A stretch of 64,000 bases of DNA from Metellina segmentata (lineage: Eukaryota > Arthropoda > Arachnida > Araneae > Tetragnathidae). Made by a program: the position numbers and the translations under genes. This document shows, in pieces, positions 55,291-64,000 of the stretch. Location: positions 132,916,011 through 132,980,010 of the forward strand of contig OX375872.1 of the NCBI GenBank assembly GCA_947359465.1, in the 5' to 3' direction. Numbering within the stretch: position 1 is the first letter of the stretch; each line of letters begins with the position of its first letter. The notes beneath the pieces are model-generated. The model was not told where the DNA came from. It did no database searches and saw only the letters and a program-made list of their open reading frames with translations.

Positions 55291-55460
55291 TTCTTTCAAT
55301 AACGCCATTATTCTTTCAATAACGCCATTATTCTTTCAATAACGGCATTATTCTTTCAATAACGGCATTATTCTTTCAAAAACGGCATTATTCTTTAAAT
55401 AACGGCATTATTCTTTAAATAACGGCATTATTCTTCAAATAACGGCATTATTCTTTCAAT
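55291..55460. repeat. 20-bp tandem repeat, about nine units
   Basis: Unit ttctttcaataacggcatta, absent as an array from copy 1, where one unit (ttctttcaataatggca) occurs at the same place. Confidence 0.93.
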
Positions 55461-56327
55461 AATGGCATAACTACACTTAAAATTTACTGAAAATTTATAC
55501 TGACTTACCCAACATTTTTTAAGTCTAATACTTTGTGGTGCTGTTGCGTGTGATGAGAAGGAAAACACATTTATTAAAATAATAAGTATTTAAAGCAGGA
55601 AACAGCGAAATAAAACAAAATAAAAGATGTCGCAAAAAATTGTTCTAAAGATATTAATTTGTGATTCAATTTTATCTCTTGATCTCGCACAGTTGCCACA
55701 ACTTACAACTAAAAGTGTACAAAATTTAGAAATGTGAAATTAATTCAGAGCGAAAGAACCAGAAAATATCACTGCTCGCGCGATCTGGTTCATTCTCGTT
55801 TCGTTGAAAAATATCGTCTGTCCCAAATATTCGGAAATCGTTTTCATTGCGCAAAGAAGAAAAATAAGACTCGAAATAAATAAAATATCAGAGATGAAAT
55901 TCCATAAAAAAAAAAAAAATTTTTGAAGAATAATTACTTTTTCAGCAGTACTGGTAAAGCAATCGAAGTAATCGTAATATTCAATAGACATTCCAATTTT
56001 TCCAAAACTACCAAATTATGGTTAATTTAAGTATACTTACTCAGGTGTTTTAGCATGAAACTCAACTAAATATAACAATAAAGAAATGTTTAATATTGCA
56101 TTCACTAAACTAATAGATAATGTATAAAATAAAATACACACTGCAATCAAATATCTGGAATACAATTTATGTGATGTCTACACAAACACAAAATCGAGCA
56201 TAGAACAGAAAGACGGACAGACAGACTTTCGCAACCAATGCCACTCTCTAAATGAAGATAAGTACTCACTGCATGCAAATTTCCATGAAAATATCTTAAA
56301 CCGTGTGGACGTGTATAGGGCACAACA

Positions 56328-56328
56328 T

Positions 56329-56382
<54 letters not shown>

Positions 56383-56391
56383 GGACGGACG

Positions 56392-56426
<35 letters not shown>
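56328..56426. repeat. (CAGA)n/(CGGA)n microsatellite
   Basis: Expanded relative to the equivalent tract in copy 1, with an interior cggacggacgga variant. Confidence 0.95.
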
Positions 56427-56427
<1 letters not shown>

Positions 56428-56599
56428 CCAAACGAGAAAAAGGCGGATTCGGCATCAGAAGGGTCCAAAACGGATAGAAAACTTGAAATGGGTCGAAAAT
56501 ATTGAATGTACAAACAAACACTCCATTCTTATTTATATAGATGTGTACTTCACATAGCACTTAAGACTTGTGTAAAATACGAAACCATATTAATTAAAT

Positions 56600-57055
56600 T
56601 AAATTAAATTGGAATTTGTGTATTTGTAACACTATGTTACTATGGTGTGGCTCATTAAAATATATGAAAAACTGGAATACGGCTCTCTTTGACTTTATGC
56701 ATGCACATCCCTGTAGTAGACTACAGACTTTGGTTTCAACATATGGAACAGATAGATTTAGAATTCTCAGTTCAGCAATGCATCAAGATTAGCAACTCAA
56801 CGGGATATTGTCGACGGATAGATTAAATTGGAATTTGTGTAAATTGGAACGGATAGATTAAATTAAAATTTGTGTATTTTTAACAACACTATGTAACTAT
56901 GATGTGGCTCATTAAAATATATGAAAAACTAAAATGCGGCTCTCATTGACTTTATGCATTCCCAACCCTGTAGTAGACTACAGACTTTGGTTTCAACATA
57001 TAGAGCAGATAGATTTAGAATTCTCAGTTCAACATTGCAACAAGATTGGCCCGGT
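56600..57055 (+). repeat. Direct duplication, about 255-bp period
   Basis: 56600-56800 and 56858-57052 share gtggctcattaaaatatatg, cctgtagtagactacagact and atagatttagaattctcagt. Confidence 0.9.
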
Positions 57056-57266
57056 GCTATTCCTTTGAATTGGTGAAAAGTTAGTACTCATACTTAAGAT
57101 AAGTTTCAAGTGGAAACAGAAATCCATTTTACATATTCGCATGCCAGGAAACAATAAAATCCAAAGACATTCAAGGGTTGCACTCTTGCAATCTTCAGAA
57201 AAAACATTAGCTTCACAGTACAACAGAAGTACGGATGTGAGTAGGGAATGCATTTCACCGGATTAA

Positions 57267-57529
57267 GCCGACCAACCGGTATAGTGGTTAAGGTGTTTAC
57301 CTCTGGATTGGAAGGTTCCTGGTTCGAATCCGGGTAGGAATGTTTGTAAGCGTATGGTGTATAGGCGGCTGGTGCACCTTATATCTGTCGTGGCCAAAAG
57401 TCCTCACGTTGGGTTGATGTGGAAATTTGGAGAGTGGGGTGCCAGCTCAGGTGTTGCTTCGTTATCTGACCGTGGTTCAAAATTACGAGGTGTTGTCCTC
57501 GGATCTTTCCCTCAAGGGATTGATCCCGG
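57267..57529 (+). mobile_element. SINE type 1, 3'-truncated
   Basis: Begins gccgaccaaccggtatagtg and ends at gggattgatcccgg, directly against exon-like sequence at 57534. Confidence 0.9.
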
Positions 57530-57533
57530 CCTC

Positions 57534-57650
57534 AGAATCACATTTACATCAAGTTCATCAAACGGTACAGCTGCACTCTATGCCTCGTTTGGTGGCAACG
57601 TTCTTGGCGCACTTTTTATGTCGCCAAGGAAACAATTCTTACAAAAAAGT
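57534..57650 (+). pseudogene. Exon-like segment, inverted paralogue of 57774-57850
   Basis: The plus-strand frame reads RITFTSSSNGTAALYASFGG then NVLGALFMSPRK and runs on without a stop into a T-rich tract. The GTAALYASFGG.N.LGAL part is about 75% identical at DNA level to the minus-strand segment 57774-57850, with a 3-bp deletion. Unlike that copy it has no splice acceptor before GGT, so the preceding 25 bases may be spliced exon sequence in a retroposed or captured transcript. The protein family is not recognised; small-residue hydrophobic content suggests a membrane segment. Confidence 0.45.
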
Positions 57651-57773
57651 TTTTTTTTTAATTTTATTTTTATTTTTTTTTACAACGTAAAACGGAAATG
57701 AATTAATTTGAAAAAATTGAAATCTTGCTGAAGTTGCCATAAAAACTGGAGTAGTAATGAAGATCGGTTGCCT

Positions 57774-57850
57774 TCACATCTCATAACGCGCTATTAAAAG
57801 AGCGCCAAGAGCAGCGTTGATACCAAACAATGAATAGAATGCAGCTGTAC
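57774..57850 (-). CDS. Candidate terminal exon with membrane-like segment
   Basis: Minus strand. An acceptor-like ttgatgtttgatag precedes GT; the frame then reads TAAFYSLFGINAALGALLIA RYEM and TGA at 57774-57776. Hydrophobic with small residues and a charged end, as in a C-terminal transmembrane helix. Similarity to 57534-57650 shows it is a duplicated coding-type sequence. Upstream exons, to the right on this strand, were not identified. Confidence 0.4.
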
Positions 57851-58795
57851 CTATCAAACATCAACAATTAATAATTTGTTATCAATTCCAGTAATCCGTA
57901 TTTCTCCATTGTTTTCTTTTAAGTAGTGGGTAAAATTCTAATTTACAGTATGACCTTGGTGAAATTTTAATTTTTCGTTGCTCAGTCACAACCAAAAGAG
58001 AGCCATACTCTAATGGCGTTTTGGCGTTTAATCCAACTGGAGTACATCAATAAACTATCTCATATCAATTCGGTATTCATTCTTTGGAATTTTTACTAAT
58101 GTCGACTTGTGAAATAGTATTCGAAAACAAGCAAGTGACCGATATGTCCTAAATTCTGTCGACCTTCTAATGAAATAGACGGATCATGTGCGCGTATGTT
58201 AGTTCTATCGATTTTTCGGATTGAAGATCTCGATCTGAAGGTGACGTGGTATTGGAAGAAAACACGAACCGTGATGTAGGACTTGTCGCACTGATGGAAA
58301 ACACTAGTTTTTCGCTTCGATAGCCAATCGACACGAATCAATTCCCAAACCCACGTGACTTACACTTCTGAGATGTTACGACATTTAATTTGCCCTCTCT
58401 CTTTCATTAGAAGGTCGAGGTGAAATATGCACAGGAAAGACGTACGTTCACAACAAAAACACTACCACCTTCACCATGCTGAATAGAAAATGCCTCATGT
58501 GCATCACAAAAGAGATAGTAGTTGATAGTTAGAAAGGTCAGTGTCCATTTAAATAGGATTAAACTAAAATAAAAACGGATTTAAAACCTTCCTTAAATCA
58601 AACGTAATTGTCTAGCGTACCATCTTTGATGATGCACCAAAGTCAAGTGGAGTCTGTCAAACTTGAGAAGTATTGTTTTCACTGTTCAAAGCAGAGAGTT
58701 CAATGTTTTGAAGCGATGCTGAGGGTGAAAGTTAAATTATTTGATTTTTCATGTCAAATTCATCAATATTATTTATGAGCTGTCAATATTATTAG
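57851..58795. other. Mostly single-copy sequence, no gene recognised
   Basis: No repeat family recognised, unlike most of the window. An 81-codon minus frame at 58096-58341 is unrecognised. Possibly intronic to the exon-like islands. Confidence 0.35.
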
Positions 58796-58913
58796 GGGTA
58801 CATCTATGCCCTGACACGTTTTCTAAGTGGGAACGGCTTCTTGAACGTCCCGAGCGTCTGGAACTTTTGAACAAAGACAGTGACCGTGGCGTCAAACGCA
58901 CACCTGTAACAAG
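58796..58913 (+). CDS. Candidate internal coding exon
   Basis: 118 bp, bounded by tattattag on the left and AAG|GTGATT on the right, both usable splice sites. The open frame reads VHLCPDTFSKWERLLERPER then LELLNKDSDRGVKRTPVT: charged and compositionally protein-like, GC-rich against the AT-rich surroundings. The polypyrimidine tract is weak. The minus strand is also open here (58773-59021), so strand is uncertain. Family not recognised. Confidence 0.3.
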
Positions 58914-59495
58914 GTGATTCAACTCCTTGTAAGACGAATGCTTATGATAAACGACCGAAAAACGCTGAAGTCGAATCAGATTTAATCTGGCAGCAGAAGT
59001 GGCAGGTGTTTTCTCGCACAAAGTAGTCTTTATTGCTCCAGAAGAAAATTATGCAAATTTCTTTTTTCTGTTGTCCATTCGTTGGAGAGAGGATTTGAAT
59101 TGTCAAACGCGAGATTAAAATATCCTCCAAGGCTTATTAGTATTCATTTGGAGGACGGATTTATTGAAATTCCCTTTCCGCGTACAAAAAATTCGAAATC
59201 ATTTAACTTATAACCCTTTATTTCATGCGATTAATCGAAAGCTGGTTCTGAGAAATGAATAAATAAAATTTATTGTTGAGTAGCATGGGAAAATAATGAG
59301 AACTTCGTTTTACCATGCTTTATTTGATTCGTTTAAATTTTTGATTGATTTAGTCTATTACTTTCATTCTGTTTGTATGCCATTTCTTATCCTAATCTAC
59401 GACATCATGCGTTGGTGTGTTAGAACTTCGTTTTACTTAAAATTATGATACTATATCGCATGTATATCGTAATATACGACACCATGCGTTGGTGT
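58914..59495. other. No gene recognised
   Basis: Two copies of a short segment around catgcgttggtg (59407, 59482). Otherwise AT-rich. Confidence 0.4.
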
Positions 59496-59774
59496 TAGGG
59501 TTGCCAACTTTTTCTGAGACAATTCCGGGACATATTGCGCCAAACTGAAATACATCACCCCAATTTAGGGGACATTTGAGACTACAACAGATTTAACGTG
59601 CACCAGCTCCCCTTTTACATGACAGTCGTGTATTTGGAGTGGAGATTTGAATTATCAAACGCGAGATTAAAATATTCTTCATGCCTAATTAGTAATCATT
59701 TGAACGACGGATTTACTATTAAAATTATCTTTCAACATACAAAAAAATCGAGTTCGTTAAAACTGGCAACCCTA
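59496..59774. mobile_element. Short TIR element (TAGGGTTGCCA ends)
   Basis: The left tagggttgccaacttttt and right aaaactggcaaccct(a) are inverted. 279 bp, no coding capacity, carrying an old SINE fragment at 59569-59640. Confidence 0.65.
59569..59640 (-). mobile_element. SINE type 2 fragment
   Basis: Contains ttaacgtgcaccagctcccc and a gacatttgagac block. Confidence 0.6.
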
Positions 59775-59809
59775 TAAGTTAAATTACTATTTCTACTTAA
59801 TTTAGTTTA

Positions 59810-61115
59810 TCTGTATAAATAAGAATGGAGCGTTTGCACATTGAATATTTTCGACCTATTTCAAGTTTTCTATCCGTTTTGGACCCTTTTGATTGCAAAT
59901 CCGCCTCTTGTGCGTTTGGTGTCTGTCTGTATGTATGTGCCCTATACACGTCCACACGGTTATATACATTTTCATGGAAATTTGAATACAGTGAGTACTT
60001 ATCTTCATTTAGTGAGTGAACTTGGTTGCGAAAGTCTGTCTGTCCGTCTTTCTGTTCTATGTTTTATTTTATGTTTTTACTAGCATCACATGAATTTTAT
60101 TCCAGATATTTGATTGCAATGTGCTTTATTTTATACATTATCTATTAGTTTAGTGAATGCAATATTAAGCATTTCTTTATTGATACATTTAGATGGGTTT
60201 CATGCTAAAACACCAGAGTAAGTATACTTAAATCAACCATAATTTGGTAGTTTTGGAAAAATTGGAATGTATATTAAGTATTACGATTACTTTGATTGCT
60301 TTAACAGTACTGCTGAAAAAGAAACTAGTCTTCAAAAAATTATTTGTTTTTTATGGAATTTCAGCTCTGATACTTCATTTAATTCGAGTCTTCATTTTTG
60401 TTCTACTCAGATCTTTCCCTTAAGGGACTGATCCCGGACCGTCGTCAATAGCCCGCTGTGTTGCTCTAGTAGGACGTTAACTAAAATTACCATTACCATC
60501 TTTTTGTTCTTCGTGCAATGTAAACGATTTCCGAATATTTGGGACAGACGATATTTTTCAACGAACTTGAATGAAACGGAAACTCGTGTTTCTTTCGCTC
60601 TGAAATAATTTCGCATTTCTAAATTTTGTGCACTTTTTAGTTGTAAGTAGTGGCAACTGCGAGATCAAGAGGTAAAAAGGAATCAGAAATTACTTCTTCC
60701 GAACAACTTTTTCCCGACATCTTTTATTTTGTTTTATTTCGCTGTTTTCTTTTGTTTTTTGTTTTAAACATTTATTATTTTAATAAATTGTGTTTCTTTT
60801 TCATCACACGCCACACCATCACAAAGTATTCGACTTAAAGTGGTAGGTAAGTCAGAATAAAGGCAAGTTTTAAGTGTAATTATGCTATTATTGAAAGAAT
60901 AATGACTTTATTGAAAGAATAATAATGTTTAAAATATCCGAACTAGAACTTTTCTAACATTAAAATTTTTTTTGTGATAATGACAGGAGAAGATTGCGAA
61001 ATTTCACAATGTCGCATGCCACGGCGATCATCATCATCATCACGGCGATGCCCGTTTGCTTCTCAAACCAACACCACGGGCCCGGACAACGCCGGGATAG
61101 CCACGCAGTGGCTAG
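59810..61115 (+). mobile_element. Helitron with exchanged 3' end
   Basis: Plus strand. The 5' end A|TCTGTATAAATAAGAATGG and most of the interior match the tandem pair at 53-56 kb. After cgcatgcca (about 61019) it changes to a different 3' end: gtttgcttctcaaaccaaca, then the stem agccacgcagtggct and CTAG at 61112-61115, the 3' end type of the element at 22931. A SINE is inserted at 60406-60500. Confidence 0.82.
60406..60500 (+). mobile_element. 5'-truncated SINE type 1
   Basis: From gatctttcccttaagggac to (attacc)n, flanked by tttttgttct on both sides (about 60396 and 60501). Confidence 0.85.
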
Positions 61116-61372
61116 TAGTATTATAAGAGCATCGCGGATTGGTGTGTCTGCTGTTTGAACTTCGTCTTACTTAAAAGTATTACAGAATTTATTGGAGAGA
61201 TTAAGGTAATGAAACCACACATTAAAAATGTTCTGACACATTTAAGCTCAAGAGAGTGTTAATTAACAGCACTTAATTACTGATAAAGTATTTCGGGTCA
61301 AAAAAATATCTGTAAATCTTGCTATTCCCATTCCTAGAGTCGCATAGTCAAGCTAAAAGTGGCGTTTGAAAA

Positions 61373-61975
61373 ATGTCTACTACGTGAGATTTTTCTCTCA
61401 AACTCCAAAAGTATCACTTCCGAAGAAAATTATCCAGTATAACTTAAAAAAAGTATTCCAAAAGATTGTTTGATATTTAATAATATCTTTTACGAGAGGC
61501 TTTTTCTGTCAAGTTCCATAAGTATTACTCCTGAAGGAAATTATCTAGAAGTTTACTTTGTAGAAGACAATTATCAAGTAGCTCACTTAGTAGAAGACTT
61601 GTATTATTCCAAAAAGTATTCCAAATATGGTTAGAACTTTAATGTCTACTAAGAGAAACTTTTGGTGTTAAGTTCCAGAAGTATTACCCCATAAAAAAAT
61701 CATCTAGAAGTTTATTGTAGAAGACAATTATTTCTCCTGTAATACTCCAAAAAGTATTCCAAAGATCGCCAGATATGTAATAATGTCTACTACCAGAGGC
61801 TTTTCCCGTCGAGTTCCAGAAGTATTATTTCAGAAGAAAATTATCTAGAAGTTTACTGAAGAAGATTTCTCCAGTAGTACTCAAAAAGTATTCCAAAAGA
61901 TTGTTAGACTTTTAATAATGTCTACTACGAGAGATTTTACCTGTCAAGCTCCAGAAGTATCACTACAAAAGAAAA
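61373..61975 (+). repeat. Minisatellite, five units of 112-166 bp
   Basis: Unit starts tgtctactacgagagattt near 61373, 61485, 61651, 61789 and 61918; internal cagaagtatta, gaaaattatctagaagttta and aaaaagtattccaaa. Confidence 0.88.
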
Positions 61976-61994
61976 TAGAATTTGAAAAACAGCC

Positions 61995-62555
61995 TGTTAA
62001 TCAAAATGTTATAAGCGAAAATTGTAAAATCCTCATCTGGTTACAGAATACGACTGCCAGAAACAGCAGTAGCATTGCCTGTTAACATGCCATTCACGAG
62101 AGAAAACTTGGTTTTTACACAGATCGAAAATTTTGTTTTTTATATCAATTAACCATTCACTAACATTTTATAAACGTGGTAACATCCTGTTAATCAAAAT
62201 GTAATCTATGATGCATGTTTAAATTTTGTTTGTCCATCCGTCCGTTTTTGGGATTATAACTTTATTATTTATTCGTATTCACATTGTTATAAAATCAAAA
62301 GTAACTTTCAGCAAGAGGTCAAAGCCCATAACAATTTAGCGAAAAGGGAAATATCCTCAACTGTCGCAGAATAGTACTGCCCATAACATGGCAGTCACTG
62401 GAGAAAACATGGTTCTTATGCAGATTGAAATTTTGCTTTTGATATGAATCAATCATTCATCGACATATTTTTAACGCGGTAACATCCTGTTAGTCAAAAT
62501 GTAATCTCGGATGCATGTTTAAAGTCTTTTGGCCCGTTCGTTTCTGGATTAAACC
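61995..62555 (+). repeat. Direct duplication, about 300-bp period
   Basis: Shared gagaaaac.tggttttta, cggtaacatcctgtta.tcaa and ggatgcatgtttaaa, in 61995-62255 and 62310-62555. Confidence 0.8.
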
Positions 62556-62570
62556 TTATATATAGGAAAA

Positions 62571-62752
62571 GGGGGCTAGTGTGGGCAATTTTTTAAAATT
62601 TGGCAATATAGTATACTAAATATCATTTTTGACACATCAACTATTTATTTTACAGTACTATACTCTTTTACCTTTATTTTGGTTGATCTATTAAAATATT
62701 TGGCAATATAGTTTTTGTTTTAAAAAAAGTAGTTTTTGTCCACGGTAGCCCC
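62571..62752. mobile_element. Short TIR element, GGGGCTAGTGTGG family
   Basis: Left end gggggctagtgtgggcaatt, right end ttgtccacggtagcccc. About 180 bp. Confidence 0.6.
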
Positions 62753-62759
62753 ATGACAT

Positions 62760-63653
62760 GGGGCTAGTGTGGACAAGTTAGAATACTGATTATACAATGT
62801 AATACAATCCATGAAAGTGTGTAAAACCATAATGAAATTAATTTTAACGCAAGCAGTATAACTCCTTATAAATGTTAATCTTAATAAAGCATATTTAATT
62901 GATGTTAAGCCCAATATATTTGTAATTAGGATATGCACTATATTATCGATGTACTTCAAAGACAAATCAACACAATAAGAAAGCTATAGCTAACCATAAT
63001 GAAATTAATTTTAACGTAAGCAGTATAACTCCTTATAAATGTTAATCTTAATAAAGCATATTCAATTGATGTTAAGCCCAATATATTTGTAATTAGGAAC
63101 TGCACTATATTATCGATGTACTTCAAAGACAAATCAACACAATAAGAAAGCTATTTTTAAGTTTTAGTTAGTGGGAAAATGATTTTAATGTAAAAATGGA
63201 ATTATGCTTCTATTTTGCAATGTAGTTAGATTAATTAACATTAAATGTCAACTAAGATGCAGTGCGAATTGTGCTACCGGCAACATTTGGTGATGGTAAT
63301 TTAGCTATAATATAATTTCTTAAGATTTGTGATATGTCCTTCACATCTGGGAAAAAGTAATATATTCCCTTTGCTTATTAGAAGAGCTGCTTTGTGTGAA
63401 AAAACGATACAATTCCTTGTAACTAATTTACCATTTCACAATAATCAATTTAATTTAATACCAAAAGCCTTAAAATTAAAAAATAGAATTATTTTTAATG
63501 AATTTTTCACAGAAACAATCTTATTTAATAAATAAATAAATAAATTGTAATATTTAACCCATTTAACCTATCTTTTTACCACTGAAAGCTAAATGGGGTT
63601 GATATGGACATGTCCACAGTGGTCCCAACACCATGTGTCCGCACTAGCCCCAT
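62760..63653. mobile_element. TIR element, GGGGCTAGTGTGG family, with internal duplication
   Basis: Left end ggggctagtgtggacaa at 62760; right ends of the same type at 63611-63629 and 63636-63653 (tgtccgcactagccccat). The interior holds a 161-bp direct duplication. No recognisable transposase. Confidence 0.6.
62827..63154 (+). repeat. 161-bp tandem duplication
   Basis: 62827-62987 and 62994-63154 are nearly identical, with only a handful of differences (cataatgaaattaatttta through aatcaacacaataagaaagc). Confidence 0.95.
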
Positions 63654-64000
63654 GGAGGCATTTGTTCATTTAGGCCTACTTCTGGTTAATTTAAACCATG
63701 TAGAGCAAAAGTGAATATCAAAATAGCTAATAAATATATTAATTTATAACATACTGTGGCCTTTAAAAAAAATATTGAATTAAAATAGTCTACTCTTGTA
63801 ATTGAAAGACAAATCAAGAACTTACTTTCCACCATGAAAACCTAGTTTCATAAATTGCTATTGCACTATAAAGTGTGTGGTCGTGAAACTTACACATGGA
63901 AGTTTAAATCAGTGTTGCTATTCTGCAAAAACTTGCAGAGATTTTGACTGACAAATAGCAGAATTAATCAAGTTGTCCGTGTTAGCCCCATGTCCACACT
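63654..64000. other. Next copy of the GGGGCTAG element, cut by the window end
   Basis: Window ends within a right-end-like ttgtccgtgttagcccca (63973-63990) followed by tgtccacact; otherwise AT-rich with no gene. Confidence 0.45.

Larger units (their letters stand above)
54779..56541 (-). mobile_element. Non-autonomous Helitron, tandem copy 2
   Basis: Same structure as copy 1, 1.76 kb: 3' CTAG at 54779-54782 only two bases from the 5' end of copy 1, 5' TCTATATAAATAAG at 56541. Differs by expansion of a 20-bp repeat and of the CAGA/CGGA microsatellite. Confidence 0.88.

Noticed and set aside
55291..55460. CRISPR-like regular repeat
   Set aside because: 20-bp units directly abut with no unique spacers, inside a Helitron of a eukaryotic genome.
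56147..56560. Protein with CLSV/RQTD repeats
   Set aside because: Translation of a (CAGA)n microsatellite in several frames and both strands.
1..64000. LTR retrotransposon or endogenous virus
   Set aside because: No paired LTRs, primer-binding sites or gag/pol motifs found; the only reverse transcriptase remnant is the CR1-like LINE end.
1..64000. Coordinated novel defence or biosynthetic system
   Set aside because: All readable proteins are transposon-derived; the exon-like islands are isolated and do not form an operon, cluster or joinable gene.

Overview
This is eukaryotic, AT-rich, gene-poor DNA packed with transposable elements. It reads like an arthropod genome. The transposase families, the tRNA-derived SINEs and the Helitron ends remind me most of orb-weaver spiders; that placement is inference from memory, not a search. 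I see no prokaryotic features, no rRNA, no convincing functional tRNA and no CRISPR. The only intact recognisable protein gene is a 358-residue transposase at 798-1874.

Layout. 0.6-3.5 kb: an intact IS630/Tc1/mariner-type element with D41D spacing, abutting a decayed Tc1-like element. 4.7-5.2 kb: a PIF/Harbinger-type MITE with TAA target duplication, and a paralogous empty copy of its target at 5.64 kb. 6.6-13.7 kb: MITEs, a SINE, transposase and MADF fragments, a Helitron end, an ATCGAT-rich hAT-like element and a second Tc1 relic. 14.3-17.0 kb: Helitron pieces and a dead D34D mariner. 18.4-20.4 kb: a Harbinger relic (MADF gene, transposase, MITE inserted in the transposase, 691-bp palindrome around its 5' end). 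21-26.3 kb: a transposon-associated pseudogene, a three-level nest (Helitron in hAT in SINE), and a 240-bp tandem array peppered with SINEs. 27-28.6 kb: an 11-unit tandem array. 29-34.5 kb: a second D41D relic, nested SINEs, Helitron and hAT relics. 36-39.9 kb: a minisatellite domain with 35/36-bp core and 105-bp higher-order units, interrupted by a CR1-like LINE 3' end and a SINE. 40-47 kb: piggyBac-like TTAA MITEs, a pseudogene and a 0.5-kb tandem array. 47.7-61.1 kb: Helitrons, including a head-to-tail pair and one with an exchanged 3' end. 61-64 kb: minisatellites and a family of TIR elements.

Host gene signal is weak: three exon-like islands (26374-26454, 57774-57850, 58796-58913) with plausible splice sites. 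I could not join them into a gene, and the window may be mostly intron or intergenic. No coordinated novel system is visible. The interest lies in transposon biology: nested insertions with readable target duplications, sequence modules shared between unrelated element classes, SINE families with different tRNA heads on one body, and higher-order satellite structure.
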